From: Burkholderiales bacterium
GTDB taxonomy: Bacteria > Pseudomonadota > Gammaproteobacteria > Burkholderiales > Casimicrobiaceae
DNA: 17,964 nt
Direction of reading: 5' to 3'
Assembly (NCBI GenBank): GCA_031283405.1
Contig: JAITBX010000007.1
Coordinates: 1-17,964, forward strand
The notes below the pieces were generated by a model that was given only the letters and a program-made list of their open reading frames with translations, had not been told where the DNA came from and made no database searches. Both the position numbers and the translations under genes were made by a program. The stretch's first letter is position 1. Each line of letters starts with the position of its first letter. Positions 7,193 to 13,639 of the stretch are shown here, piece after piece.

Positions 7193-8503
7193 TCAAAGCG
7201 TCTTTTCTTCGGCGTTTTTGGGGTAAATCCGCACCATGACGATCCGCGGCCCCTTCATTTTCTTGACCACCGCGTCGAATCGGTCAAATTCGATCTTTTG
7301 CCCTTCTTCGGGAACATCGCCCAGCTTCTGCATAATCAGCCCGCCGACGGAGTCCACGCCCGATTCTTCAATGTCGATGCCGAGCGCTCGCTCCAGAGTG
7401 AAAATCGGCAGACTGCCTTTGCCGATCAGCGTGCCGTCGTCGAGTTGCACCCACTCGCGCTGCGATTGCCGGAATTCGTCGCGGATTTCGCCGACCAGCG
7501 CTCCCAGCACATTGTCCATCGTGATGAAGCCGAGCGGCCGCCCCTTCTGCGTCGTCACCACCGTAAAGTGCGGCGCACCCTGACGGAAGCGTCGTAACAA
7601 TTCGGTCGCCGGCAAGTGCGTCGAAACCGTTTCAATCGGTCGCGCCAGGGCTTCGAGAGAAATCGGCTCGTTGCGTTGAATTGCGTGAAAGACATCCTTG
7701 ACGTGAACGACACCCTCCACGTTGCCCTTCTCATCGAGATACGGATAACGGCTGAAACGATGGCCGACCATTTTTTCCAGATTATGATCGAGGCCGTCTT
7801 TCGCCGATAACACCACCATCTCATTGGCCGGCCGCATCAAATCGCCGACATCGAGATCGCGGAAATCGAGCGCTTGCGCTAACACTTTCCATTCGTCGCC
7901 GGTAGCGGAAGCGTTGGTGCGCGAACTGCGCAGAATCACTTTCAATTCTTCCGGCGAATACTGACTGTCTTGCAGCGTCTCGGTGTTGAGTCTCGTCAGC
8001 CGCAAAAGATAATTGGCGCTGTGATTCAGCATCCAGATTGCCGGATACATCACCCAGTAAAACACATAGAGCGGAAACGCCGTCCAGATGCCGACCTTTT
8101 CGGCGCGGCGAATCGCCAGCATCTTCGGCGCTTGTTCGCCGACGACGATGTGCAGATACGAGATTGTGAAGAACGCGATGAAGAATGAGACGCCGTGCAA
8201 AACCCCGGCGTTGTCAACGCCGAGCTTTAATAACAACGGGCGCAACAACTGTGCAAACGCCGGCTCGCCGATCCACCCCAGCCCGAGTGACGCCAGCGTG
8301 ATGCCGACCTGACAAGCCGACAGATAAGCGTCAAGATGCGCGTGAACATTGAGAAGAATGCGACCGCGCCAGCCGTAAGTTTTGGCGATGGCTTTGACGC
8401 GGGTCTGCCGCAACTTGACCAGTCCGAACTCGGCCGCCACGAAAAAGCCGTTCAGCAGAACCAGCAAAAAAGCGACGAAAACGAGAAAAAGATTCTGCCC
8501 CAT
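7193..8503 (-). CDS. CNNM/CorC (HlyC, UPF0053) family transporter-like protein with CBS pair
   Basis: A 436-aa inner-membrane protein annotated in this family as 'hemolysin-like' or a magnesium/cobalt efflux protein. The CNNM (DUF21) membrane domain covers about residues 1-190, opening with FLVFVAFLLVLLNGFFVAAE and containing ACQVGITLASLGLGWIGEPA. A CBS pair follows, with VGDLMRPANEMVVLSA and RFSRYPYLDEKGNVEGVVHV (about 215-270), then a second CBS with PLGFITMDNVLGALVGEIRD. A CorC_HlyC domain ends the protein (DDGTLIGKGSLPIF onward). Homologues are linked to Mg2+ homeostasis; true haemolysis is not expected. It lies directly upstream of msbA in the same direction, 107 nt away. The ribosome-binding site is poor, but the start fits the family N-terminus. 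The substrate is unknown. Confidence 0.9.
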   Translation of the reverse strand: MGQNLFLVFVAFLLVLLNGFFVAAEFGLVKLRQTRVKAIAKTYGWRGRILLNVHAHLDAYLSACQVGITLASLGLGWIGEPAFAQLLRPLLLKLGVDNAGVLHGVSFFIAFFTISYLHIVVGEQAPKMLAIRRAEKVGIWTAFPLYVFYWVMYPAIWMLNHSANYLLRLTRLNTETLQDSQYSPEELKVILRSSRTNASATGDEWKVLAQALDFRDLDVGDLMRPANEMVVLSAKDGLDHNLEKMVGHRFSRYPYLDEKGNVEGVVHVKDVFHAIQRNEPISLEALARPIETVSTHLPATELLRRFRQGAPHFTVVTTQKGRPLGFITMDNVLGALVGEIRDEFRQSQREWVQLDDGTLIGKGSLPIFTLERALGIDIEESGVDSVGGLIMQKLGDVPEEGQKIEFDRFDAVVKKMKGPRIVMVRIYPKNAEEKTL

Positions 8504-8553
8504 GAAAAAGGCTCTGCCCTTATGGCCGGATGCGCTGGAACGAAAGAGCAGCT

Positions 8554-8582
8554 ATTTTGCCTGATTGTCGTTGGATTGTCAG
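8554..8582 (-). promoter_or_regulatory. Predicted sigma70 promoter for the CorC-like gene
   Basis: On the minus strand, CTGACA (plus 8577-8582) and CAAAAT (plus 8554-8559) are separated by exactly 17 nt. They match the -35 and -10 consensus at 5/6 and 4/6 positions. This would start transcription about 45 nt before the CorC-like ATG, and possibly drive the whole cluster. Confidence 0.4.
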
Positions 8583-8607
8583 GTTATCAGGGATCAGAGG
8601 TCAAGCT

Positions 8608-8628
8608 CCTTCCCCCTCTGGGGGAAGG
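8608..8628. repeat. Palindromic intergenic repeat (CCTTCCCCC/GGGGGAAGG)
   Basis: A perfect 9-bp stem (8608-8616 with 8620-8628) and a TCT loop. It lies in the 548-nt gene-free stretch between the CorC-like gene and ansB. There is no T-run on either side, so it is not a standard terminator. Confidence 0.7.
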
Positions 8629-8683
8629 TCAGGATGGAGGCGTAGGGGATATCTGTGATCGCCCGCAGCCGCGCTTTTCTCTC

Positions 8684-8718
8684 CTCCTGTCCTGAGCTTG
8701 TCAAAGGGCTCGCAGGAG
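8684..8718. repeat. Dispersed intergenic repeat (TCCTGAGCTTGTC type)
   Basis: CTCCTG (8684-8689) pairs with CAGGAG (8713-8718). The interior holds CCTGAGCTTGTCAAAGGG (8691-8708), a sequence close to the CCTTCGACAAGCTCAGG motif that recurs in many bacterial intergenic regions. Recognition is from memory of this motif; copy number in this genome cannot be seen here. Confidence 0.5.
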
Positions 8719-8726
8719 AGGGTGGG

Positions 8727-8751
8727 CGTAGAGGCGGGTTTCAAACCCGCC
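8727..8751. repeat. CGTAGAG-headed palindrome (GGCGGGTTT/AAACCCGCC)
   Basis: GGCGGGTTT (8733-8741) and AAACCCGCC (8743-8751) form a perfect 9-bp inverted repeat around one base. It is preceded by CGTAGA (8727-8732). It shares the CGTAG head with the units at 4305-4340 and 8943-8966. Confidence 0.7.
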
Positions 8752-8783
8752 CTGCGGCATCACACGATTGGCACGGTTTCACC

Positions 8784-8938
8784 TTTGCCATCATTCTGCG
8801 CGAAGTCGCAGAATCCAAAAAATGGCAGCATGGATTCTGTGACTCAGCTTCGTTTCGCGCAGAATGACAAAGACGATCCTTCGCCATAAGCGCGATGAAA
8901 TCCTGTGACTCAGCTTCGTTTCGCGCAGAATGACAAAG
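8784..8938. repeat. Three-unit repeat: an inverted pair plus a direct copy
   Basis: A 36-nt sequence at 8837-8872 is repeated exactly at 8903-8938; it starts CTGTGACTCAGCTTCG and ends CGCAGAATGACAAAG. A shorter reverse-oriented unit lies at about 8784-8817 (CATTCTGCGCGAA at 8792-8804). Its end CAGAATCCA (8809-8817) pairs perfectly with TGGATTCTG (8831-8839), so the first two units form one long imperfect hairpin. The minus strand translates into CHSARNEAES repeats, which I read as a translation artefact of the repeat and not a protein. Confidence 0.8.
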
Positions 8939-8942
8939 GGGC

Positions 8943-8966
8943 GGGCGGCAGAGTGCCGTCCCTACG
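8943..8966. repeat. CGTAGGG-headed palindromic unit (CGGCA/TGCCG)
   Basis: CGGCA (8946-8950) pairs with TGCCG (8954-8958) around GAG. On the minus strand the unit starts CGTAGGGACGG. It is the same general design as the unit at 4305-4340. Confidence 0.6.
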
Positions 8967-8993
8967 AGCGAGCGCGCCCAATGCATCACGCTC

Positions 8994-9020
8994 AAAAAAC
9001 GGGCGCTTGCGCGCCCGTTT
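8994..9020 (-). terminator. ansB: Rho-independent terminator of ansB
   Basis: AAACGGGCGC and GCGCCCGTTT (8997-9006 with 9011-9020) form a perfect 10-bp stem with a 4-nt loop. On the minus strand it is followed by a T-run (plus 8994-9000, six A in a row). It sits about 30 nt after the asparaginase stop codon. Confidence 0.85.
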
Positions 9021-9051
9021 CTCTCCCCCTTGCTTCTATTTTTTCGTGCGA

Positions 9052-10119
9052 TCAATATTTTTCGAACATCGTCTGAACTTGCTTCGGATCATGTGTTTTG
9101 GTCAGCGCCAGCAGCAGCAATATCCGCGCCTTTTGCGGGTTTAACGTGCCGGACGCCACAAAGCCGTATTTAGCGTCATTGATTTCGGCGTCCAGCGTCG
9201 TCGCACCAGTCGGCACGCGCGAGGAGCGCACCACCACAATGCCGTTTTTCGCCGCGCTTTCCAGCACTTCAAAAATCTTGTTGTACAGATTGCCGTTGCC
9301 CACGCCCGCCGAAACGATGCCCTTGTAACCGGCATCGACAAGCGCCTTCGCCGGCAACTCGGAAGCGTTGGCGTAGTTGTAAATGATGCCTACCTGCGGC
9401 AGCTTGTCGAGTTTGGAGACATCAAATTCCGCCTTGTCGGTGTGCAAGCGTTCCGGGCTACGCTGATATGCCACCTTGCCGTTATACACATAGCCGAGCG
9501 GCCCGAAATTCGGCGACACGAAAGTCTGCACTTCCGTCGTGCTGGTCTTGGTCACGTCGCGCCCGTCGAGCACCACATCATTCATCGCCACCATCACGCC
9601 GCGCCCCTTCGACGCCGGGCTGGCCGCCACGACTACCGCGTTAAACAGATTGAACGGACCGTCGGCGCTCATCGCGTTCGACGGACGCATCGCGCCGACC
9701 AGCACCACCGGCTTGTCGCTCTTGACGGTCAGGTTCAGAAAATACGCGGTTTCTTCCATCGTGTCGGTGCCGTGCGTAATCACGATTCCGTCCACATCTT
9801 TTTGCGCGAGCAATTCGTTGACGCGCTTGGCGAGTTTCAGCCAGACATCATCATTCATATCCTGCGAACCGATTTTCACCACTTGTTCGCCGGAAACATT
9901 CGCCACGGTTTTCATTTCCGGTACTGCATCGATCAGCAAATCGATGCCGACCTTGCCCGCCGTGTATTGTGTTTGCGTCGCCGATTGACTGACGCCGGCA
10001 ATCGTACCGCCGGTAGCGAGAATCCGCACATTGGGCAAATCGGCAGCCATCGCGTTTGCGCCGAAAACACATCCTGCAACCAGAGAAAACCACATTCCGA
10101 TTTTCGTGAAACCTTTCAT
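9052..10119 (-). CDS. ansB: Type II (periplasmic) L-asparaginase
   Basis: A 355-aa enzyme that hydrolyses asparagine to aspartate and ammonia, predicted to be periplasmic. An N-terminal signal peptide (KIGMWFSLVAGCVFGANAMA, about 6-25) ends at a likely cleavage site before ADLPN. The first catalytic block is ILATGGTIAG (33-42) with nucleophile Thr38 or Thr39 by family position. The second is VITHGTDTMEET (113-124) with the TDT triad. A Tyr follows in the flexible lid (QTQYTAGKVG). MRPSNAMSADGPFNLFNAV and the C-terminal YGFVASGTLNPQKARILL are family signatures. Length and secretion signal match AnsB and not cytosolic AnsA. An AGGAG ribosome-binding site precedes the ATG. The gene is monocistronic, with its own terminator and divergent from the TerB-like gene. 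Confidence 0.95.
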   Translation of the reverse strand: MKGFTKIGMWFSLVAGCVFGANAMAADLPNVRILATGGTIAGVSQSATQTQYTAGKVGIDLLIDAVPEMKTVANVSGEQVVKIGSQDMNDDVWLKLAKRVNELLAQKDVDGIVITHGTDTMEETAYFLNLTVKSDKPVVLVGAMRPSNAMSADGPFNLFNAVVVAASPASKGRGVMVAMNDVVLDGRDVTKTSTTEVQTFVSPNFGPLGYVYNGKVAYQRSPERLHTDKAEFDVSKLDKLPQVGIIYNYANASELPAKALVDAGYKGIVSAGVGNGNLYNKIFEVLESAAKNGIVVVRSSRVPTGATTLDAEINDAKYGFVASGTLNPQKARILLLLALTKTHDPKQVQTMFEKY

Positions 10120-10154
10120 GAGAAACTCCTGACATTGCTTTAAAAGAGGCGCTC

Positions 10155-10183
10155 ATTATCTCTTGCTAAAACGCAAAAGAAAA
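10155..10183 (-). promoter_or_regulatory. ansB: Weak predicted promoter for ansB
   Basis: On the minus strand, TTTTCT (plus 10178-10183) and GATAAT (plus 10155-10160) are 17 nt apart. The -10 box is good (5/6) and the -35 box poor (3/6). The 310-nt gap between ansB and the divergent gene is otherwise plain; no clear activator site was recognised. Confidence 0.3.
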
Positions 10184-10344
10184 TAACGTTTTGTGAATTG
10201 TGCATGCGCAAAAGACATAGTTTCAAACAGAATTTTACAGAGCAGTTATGGACACTCTTCACGCCTCATTTCACGCTATTTGGCGCATCGACGAACGCGA
10301 ATGCGGAAAATCCGGCGCTGCTTGCGGCGTGAAAACGGCCTTGC

Positions 10345-10373
10345 TTGTTGGCATTTTCAAAAGACGTTACAAT
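10345..10373 (+). promoter_or_regulatory. Predicted promoter for the TerB-like gene
   Basis: TTGTTG (10345-10350) and TACAAT (10368-10373) are separated by 17 nt. The -10 box matches at 5/6 and the -35 box at 3/6. Transcription would begin about 50 nt before the ATG at 10430. Confidence 0.35.
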
Positions 10374-10429
10374 CTTTTCCAATAATTTTGGGGAATACTT
10401 TTTGAGAAACCCAAAGCAAAGAGGCCAAT

Positions 10430-10954
10430 ATGCACATCATCATCGCCGCCATCACCGCCCTTGCCGCCCTTATCTATGCGCTGTACAGACTGCAAGATGC
10501 CGGCGTGGATTTGAATTCGTTTAACCCATTCACCTGGTATCGCCGCCACCAATGGAAGAAAAATTTTCACGCGCATCCGGCGTTGGCCGTCAGCAATCCG
10601 ATGGACATCGCCGCCGTCGCTCTGCTGCACGTCGCCGAACTGAAAGGCGAATTGACGCGTGAAACGCGGCAGACACTGCTGAATCTTTTTCAGAGCACAT
10701 TCAAGATCGACGAAAAAACGGCGAGCGAACTTTTCTCATCGACGAGTTTTCTGTTGAAAGACGGCTTGTTTGAAAAACACGCTTCCCGCTTCATAGAAGA
10801 ACGGTGGAACGCATTGGACGCGGCTCAAGCGCAACAAATCGTTCCTCTCATTCAGAAAATTGCCGAGTCTGACGGCTTGCCCAACTCGCGGCAAAACGCT
10901 TTTCTCTCGCTCTTGAAAGAGAAAACGCAGCCTCAGCCCGGTTCCTTTTGGTAG
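10430..10954 (+). CDS. Membrane-anchored small protein with TerB-like domain
   Basis: A 174-aa protein of unknown function. Residues 1-20 (MHIIIAAITALAALIYALYR) form one membrane segment or signal anchor. Then comes a short basic stretch (WYRRHQWKKNF) that suggests the rest is cytosolic. Residues about 58-160 are a helical domain resembling the TerB/TerB-like family. It has the pattern AAVALLHVAELKGELTRETR, followed by a paired helix (ESDGLPNSRQNAFLSLLKEK) spaced like the second acidic loop of that family. TerB-like domains are thought to bind metal or act in membrane stress complexes, but no ter partner genes are present. An AGAGG site precedes the ATG. The LysR gene begins 18 nt after its stop, so the two are probably co-transcribed. 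The TerB-like call is by pattern only. Confidence 0.6.
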   Translation: MHIIIAAITALAALIYALYRLQDAGVDLNSFNPFTWYRRHQWKKNFHAHPALAVSNPMDIAAVALLHVAELKGELTRETRQTLLNLFQSTFKIDEKTASELFSSTSFLLKDGLFEKHASRFIEERWNALDAAQAQQIVPLIQKIAESDGLPNSRQNAFLSLLKEKTQPQPGSFW

Positions 10955-10972
10955 GCGGAATCGGAAAAAATC

Positions 10973-11881
10973 ATGCAATGGGAGGACATTCGTTATTTTC
11001 TCGCGCTGGCGCGTCACGGCAGCCTGTCTGCCGCCGCCCGCGCGTTGCAGGTTGAACACTCGACCGTCAGCCGTCGCGTTGTTGCTCTGGAAGAGACAAT
11101 ACAACTCCAATTGTTCGATCGCCAGCCGCGCGGCTGGCAACTGACCGTCGAAGGTCACGCGCTGTTGCCCTACGCCGAGCGCGTCGAGCAGGAGATGCTC
11201 TCTTTCTCTCGCGCCACCCTCAGCACTACCGCTGTCGGCGGCGCTGTTCGGCTGTCGGCGCCGTCCTTGCTGCTCAACACGTTTTTGATCCCGCAGCTTG
11301 CGTCGCAACGCGCCCGCTGGCCGCTGATCGAGCTTCATGTCTCCGATGAGATACGCTCTGCCGATCCTCTTCACCGTGAAGCCGATCTGGCGATCCGGTT
11401 GGGTCGCCCGCAAGACGCGGCGCTGGCCACGCGCCGATTGGCCATCTTGGGTTACGGCCTTTACGCTGCGCCCGGTTACGCGCAAAAGCCGCCGGAAGAT
11501 TGGCGTTTCATCGGCGCCGACCATCATCTTCGCCACGCGCCCGAACAACAATGGCTGGAAACTTTCAGCAACGGACGCCGCTTTGCGTTTCGTTGCAACC
11601 GCTCTTCCGGTATGCTCGAAGCGGCAGTGGCCGGATTGGGCGTCGCCGTTCTGCCGCACTGCATGGCACGCGCCGCCGGCACCCTCGTGACGGTCGAAGG
11701 AAGCTTTGATATTCCGCTCCGCGAAATCTGGCTGCTCGTTCACCCCGACGCCCGCCGCATTCCGCGCGTTCAGGTTTTCGTCGATCTGTTGACCGACCTC
11801 TTTCAACATCACGCGCGTTTACTGGAAGAAGGCGTGCCACCACCGGATTTGTTCTCGGAAAAATTCGGGGAGACATTCTGA
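10973..11881 (+). CDS. LysR family transcriptional regulator
   Basis: A 302-aa LysR-type regulator. The winged helix-turn-helix spans about residues 1-60 (DIRYFLALARHGSLSAAARA, then HSTVSRRVVALEETIQLQLF). It is followed by the linker helix and a periplasmic-binding-protein-like effector domain (from about 90, with GGAVRLSAPSLLLNTFLIPQ, then LHREADLAIRLGRPQD). It should bind DNA as a tetramer in response to a small molecule. LysR genes usually sit divergent from a target; here the gene follows the TerB-like gene in the same direction, so the target is unclear. ansB, 850 nt away, is only a possibility. The LREADLAIRLG-type block is typical of regulators related to the CrgA/AaeR branch. Confidence 0.92.
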   Translation: MQWEDIRYFLALARHGSLSAAARALQVEHSTVSRRVVALEETIQLQLFDRQPRGWQLTVEGHALLPYAERVEQEMLSFSRATLSTTAVGGAVRLSAPSLLLNTFLIPQLASQRARWPLIELHVSDEIRSADPLHREADLAIRLGRPQDAALATRRLAILGYGLYAAPGYAQKPPEDWRFIGADHHLRHAPEQQWLETFSNGRRFAFRCNRSSGMLEAAVAGLGVAVLPHCMARAAGTLVTVEGSFDIPLREIWLLVHPDARRIPRVQVFVDLLTDLFQHHARLLEEGVPPPDLFSEKFGETF

Positions 11882-11941
11882 ATGGTGGAAACAATGAAAA
11901 CCGACCCAATGCCCCGCACACAACCGTTGGACATTTGAAAC

Positions 11942-12391
11942 ATGACTGATCCAAAGGAACGGTTGACTGATTCGAGCTGCCCACCGAATAAGGAAATTTT
12001 GGAGGCGTGGCTTGGAGATAAGCCCTATCAGTTGTGGAAAACGCTGTCTGAACTCATAGACAAAAACTACCCAGGCGTGTTTGTGCCGGAATGGCTATTC
12101 GGCGGAAAAAAACACGGTTGGTCACTTCGCTACAAAAAGAGCAAGTCTTTTTGCACTTTTGTTCCTGAAAGAGGAAGGTTCATACTCGTTATCGTTTTTG
12201 GCAAGAGCGAAAGAGAGGCGTTCGAGCGCATGAGAACGACAGTTACGCCTCAAACGCAGGAAATCTACGACAACGCAACGACTTACCATGATGGGAAATG
12301 GATGGCTTTAACATTGAAAAATAAACGATCGTTGCAGGATGCGCCCGTCCTCCTCGGCATCAAGAGGAAACCAAGCCCGGCAACTCAGTAA
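11942..12391 (+). CDS. DUF3788 family protein
   Basis: A 149-aa cytosolic protein matching DUF3788 in pattern: a start like KERLTDSSCPPNKEILEAWL, then YQLWKTLSELI, EWLFGGKKHGWSLRYKKSKS, FILVIVFGKSEREAFE, and an end like YHDGKWMALTLKN with LLGIKRKPSP. The family has no established function that I know of. The gene is less GC-rich than its neighbours and uses more A/T-ending codons, which fits horizontal acquisition. A 60-nt gap separates it from the LysR gene. No clear promoter or strong ribosome-binding site was seen before its ATG. Dispersed-repeat sequence follows downstream. Confidence 0.8.
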   Translation: MTDPKERLTDSSCPPNKEILEAWLGDKPYQLWKTLSELIDKNYPGVFVPEWLFGGKKHGWSLRYKKSKSFCTFVPERGRFILVIVFGKSEREAFERMRTTVTPQTQEIYDNATTYHDGKWMALTLKNKRSLQDAPVLLGIKRKPSPATQ

Positions 12392-12420
12392 CTCGGATGA
12401 GAGCGCCGAAAGCGCAACCC

Positions 12421-12464
12421 CGCGCAAGCCGGGTCGCTTCGTTACTTTGCTTCTCGCAATGACA
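12421..12464. repeat. Dispersed intergenic repeat (TCGCTTCGTT..CTCGCAATGACA type)
   Basis: GGGTCGCTTCGTTACTTTGC (12431-12450) followed by TTCTCGCAATGACAC is a version of a widely dispersed bacterial intergenic repeat. It is often mis-translated as CHCEERSDEAI-like peptides. CGCGCAAGCC at 12421-12430 belongs to its end. It fills the gap between the convergent DUF3788 and proB genes. I see no terminator-like T-run here. Confidence 0.6.
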
Positions 12465-12517
12465 CATCTGTTTTGCTCGCGCAGGCTCTGTGAAACGTTC
12501 AGCGCAGGCAACGAACA

Positions 12518-13639
12518 TTACACCACCACCAAATTGTCGCGGTGAATCAATTCCGGTTCTTCCATGTGGCCGAGTATCGCTTCGATTTGCGATGAGGGTT
12601 GCCGCAGAATGCGGCGCGTGTCGGCGGCGTTGTAGTTGACGAGTCCGCGCGCCAGTTCCTTGCCGGTTTCGTCGTAGCAGCCGACCGCTTCGCCGCGCTC
12701 AAATTCGCCTTCAACCCGAATTACGCCGATGGCCAGCAAACTTTTTCCTTCTTGCGTCAGCGCTCTCGCCGCGCCTTTGTCAAGATAGAGTTTCCCCGCC
12801 AGTTGCAAGTGATCGGCAAGCCATTGTTTACGCGCCAGCAATGTTGCCGTCTCGGCGATCAGTTGGGTGCCGATGCGCTCGCCTTGCGCGAGGCGCGTCA
12901 GCACATTTTTTTCGCGGCCACTGGCAATCACAGTCGAAGCGCCGGAACGGGCGGCGCGTTTGGCGGCCAGCACTTTGGTCAACATGCCGCCTTTGCCGAT
13001 GCCGGAACCGGCGCCGTCAGCCATCGCTTCCAGCGCCGGATCGTCGGCGCGCGCCTCTTCGATCGGCGTCGCGTCCGGATGCCGACGCGGATCGGCGGTA
13101 AACAAACCGATTTGATCCGTCAACAAAATCAGCACGTCGGCTTCGATCAGATTGGTCACCAGCGCGCCCAGCGTATCGTTGTCGCCGACTTTGATTTCTT
13201 CGGTGGTAACGGTGTCGTTTTCGTTGATGATCGGAATAACGTCGAGCGCCAGCAGCGTACGCAACGTCGAACGCGCATTCAGATAACGCCGCCGGTCGGA
13301 GAGGTCTTCGTGCGTCAACAAAATTTGCGCGGTGCGCAACCCCGACGCCGCGAAAGCGGTTTCGTAAGCGTTCGCCAATCCCATCTGCCCGACGGCGGCA
13401 GCAGCCTGCAACTCCGGTATCGCGCTCGGTCGCGTCGCCCATCCCAGACGTTTCATGCCTTCGGCGATGGCGCCCGACGACACCAGCACAATTTCTTTGC
13501 CGGTTTTTTTGATTTGCGCGATTTCCGTTGCCCAGCGCAACACGGCTTCATGATCGATGCCGCGTCCTTCATCGGTGACCAGACTGGAACCGACTTTGAC
13601 GACGATGCGACGGGCGTCTGCCACGACCGAACGTTTCAT
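12518..13639 (-). CDS. proB: Glutamate 5-kinase
   Basis: A 373-aa cytosolic enzyme that phosphorylates glutamate to gamma-glutamyl phosphate, the first step of proline synthesis, and is normally feedback-inhibited by proline. The amino-acid-kinase domain has VVKVGSSLV (13-21), VLVSSGAIAEG (51-61), NENDTV (139-144), GDNDTLGALV (152-161) and GIGKGGMLTK (213-222). A C-terminal PUA domain occupies about 285-373, as in the long form of the enzyme. The ATG overlaps the obg TGA by 4 nt (ATGA), with a GGGAG ribosome-binding site inside obg. The obg-proB order is usual in betaproteobacteria. No terminator was seen after the gene; proA is not in the window. Confidence 0.97.
   Translation of the reverse strand: MKRSVVADARRIVVKVGSSLVTDEGRGIDHEAVLRWATEIAQIKKTGKEIVLVSSGAIAEGMKRLGWATRPSAIPELQAAAAVGQMGLANAYETAFAASGLRTAQILLTHEDLSDRRRYLNARSTLRTLLALDVIPIINENDTVTTEEIKVGDNDTLGALVTNLIEADVLILLTDQIGLFTADPRRHPDATPIEEARADDPALEAMADGAGSGIGKGGMLTKVLAAKRAARSGASTVIASGREKNVLTRLAQGERIGTQLIAETATLLARKQWLADHLQLAGKLYLDKGAARALTQEGKSLLAIGVIRVEGEFERGEAVGCYDETGKELARGLVNYNAADTRRILRQPSSQIEAILGHMEEPELIHRDNLVVV

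Noticed and set aside
8784..8938. CRISPR-like array
   Set aside because: There are only two exact direct copies, plus one inverted and shorter copy, and no regular spacers or cas genes; it is a dispersed repeat.
8741..9055. Minus-strand 104-codon frame with repeated CHSARNEAES peptides
   Set aside because: The peptide repeats come from translating dispersed intergenic DNA repeats; the frame also runs through the ansB terminator.
10184..10344. Possible regulatory RNA or riboswitch upstream of the TerB-like gene
   Set aside because: No conserved-looking stems or known riboswitch motifs were recognised; the stretch appears to be plain intergenic sequence.
10736..11812. A 358-codon open frame on the minus strand opposite the LysR gene
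   Set aside because: The + strand encodes an intact LysR protein with a clear helix-turn-helix; the antisense product shows no family features.
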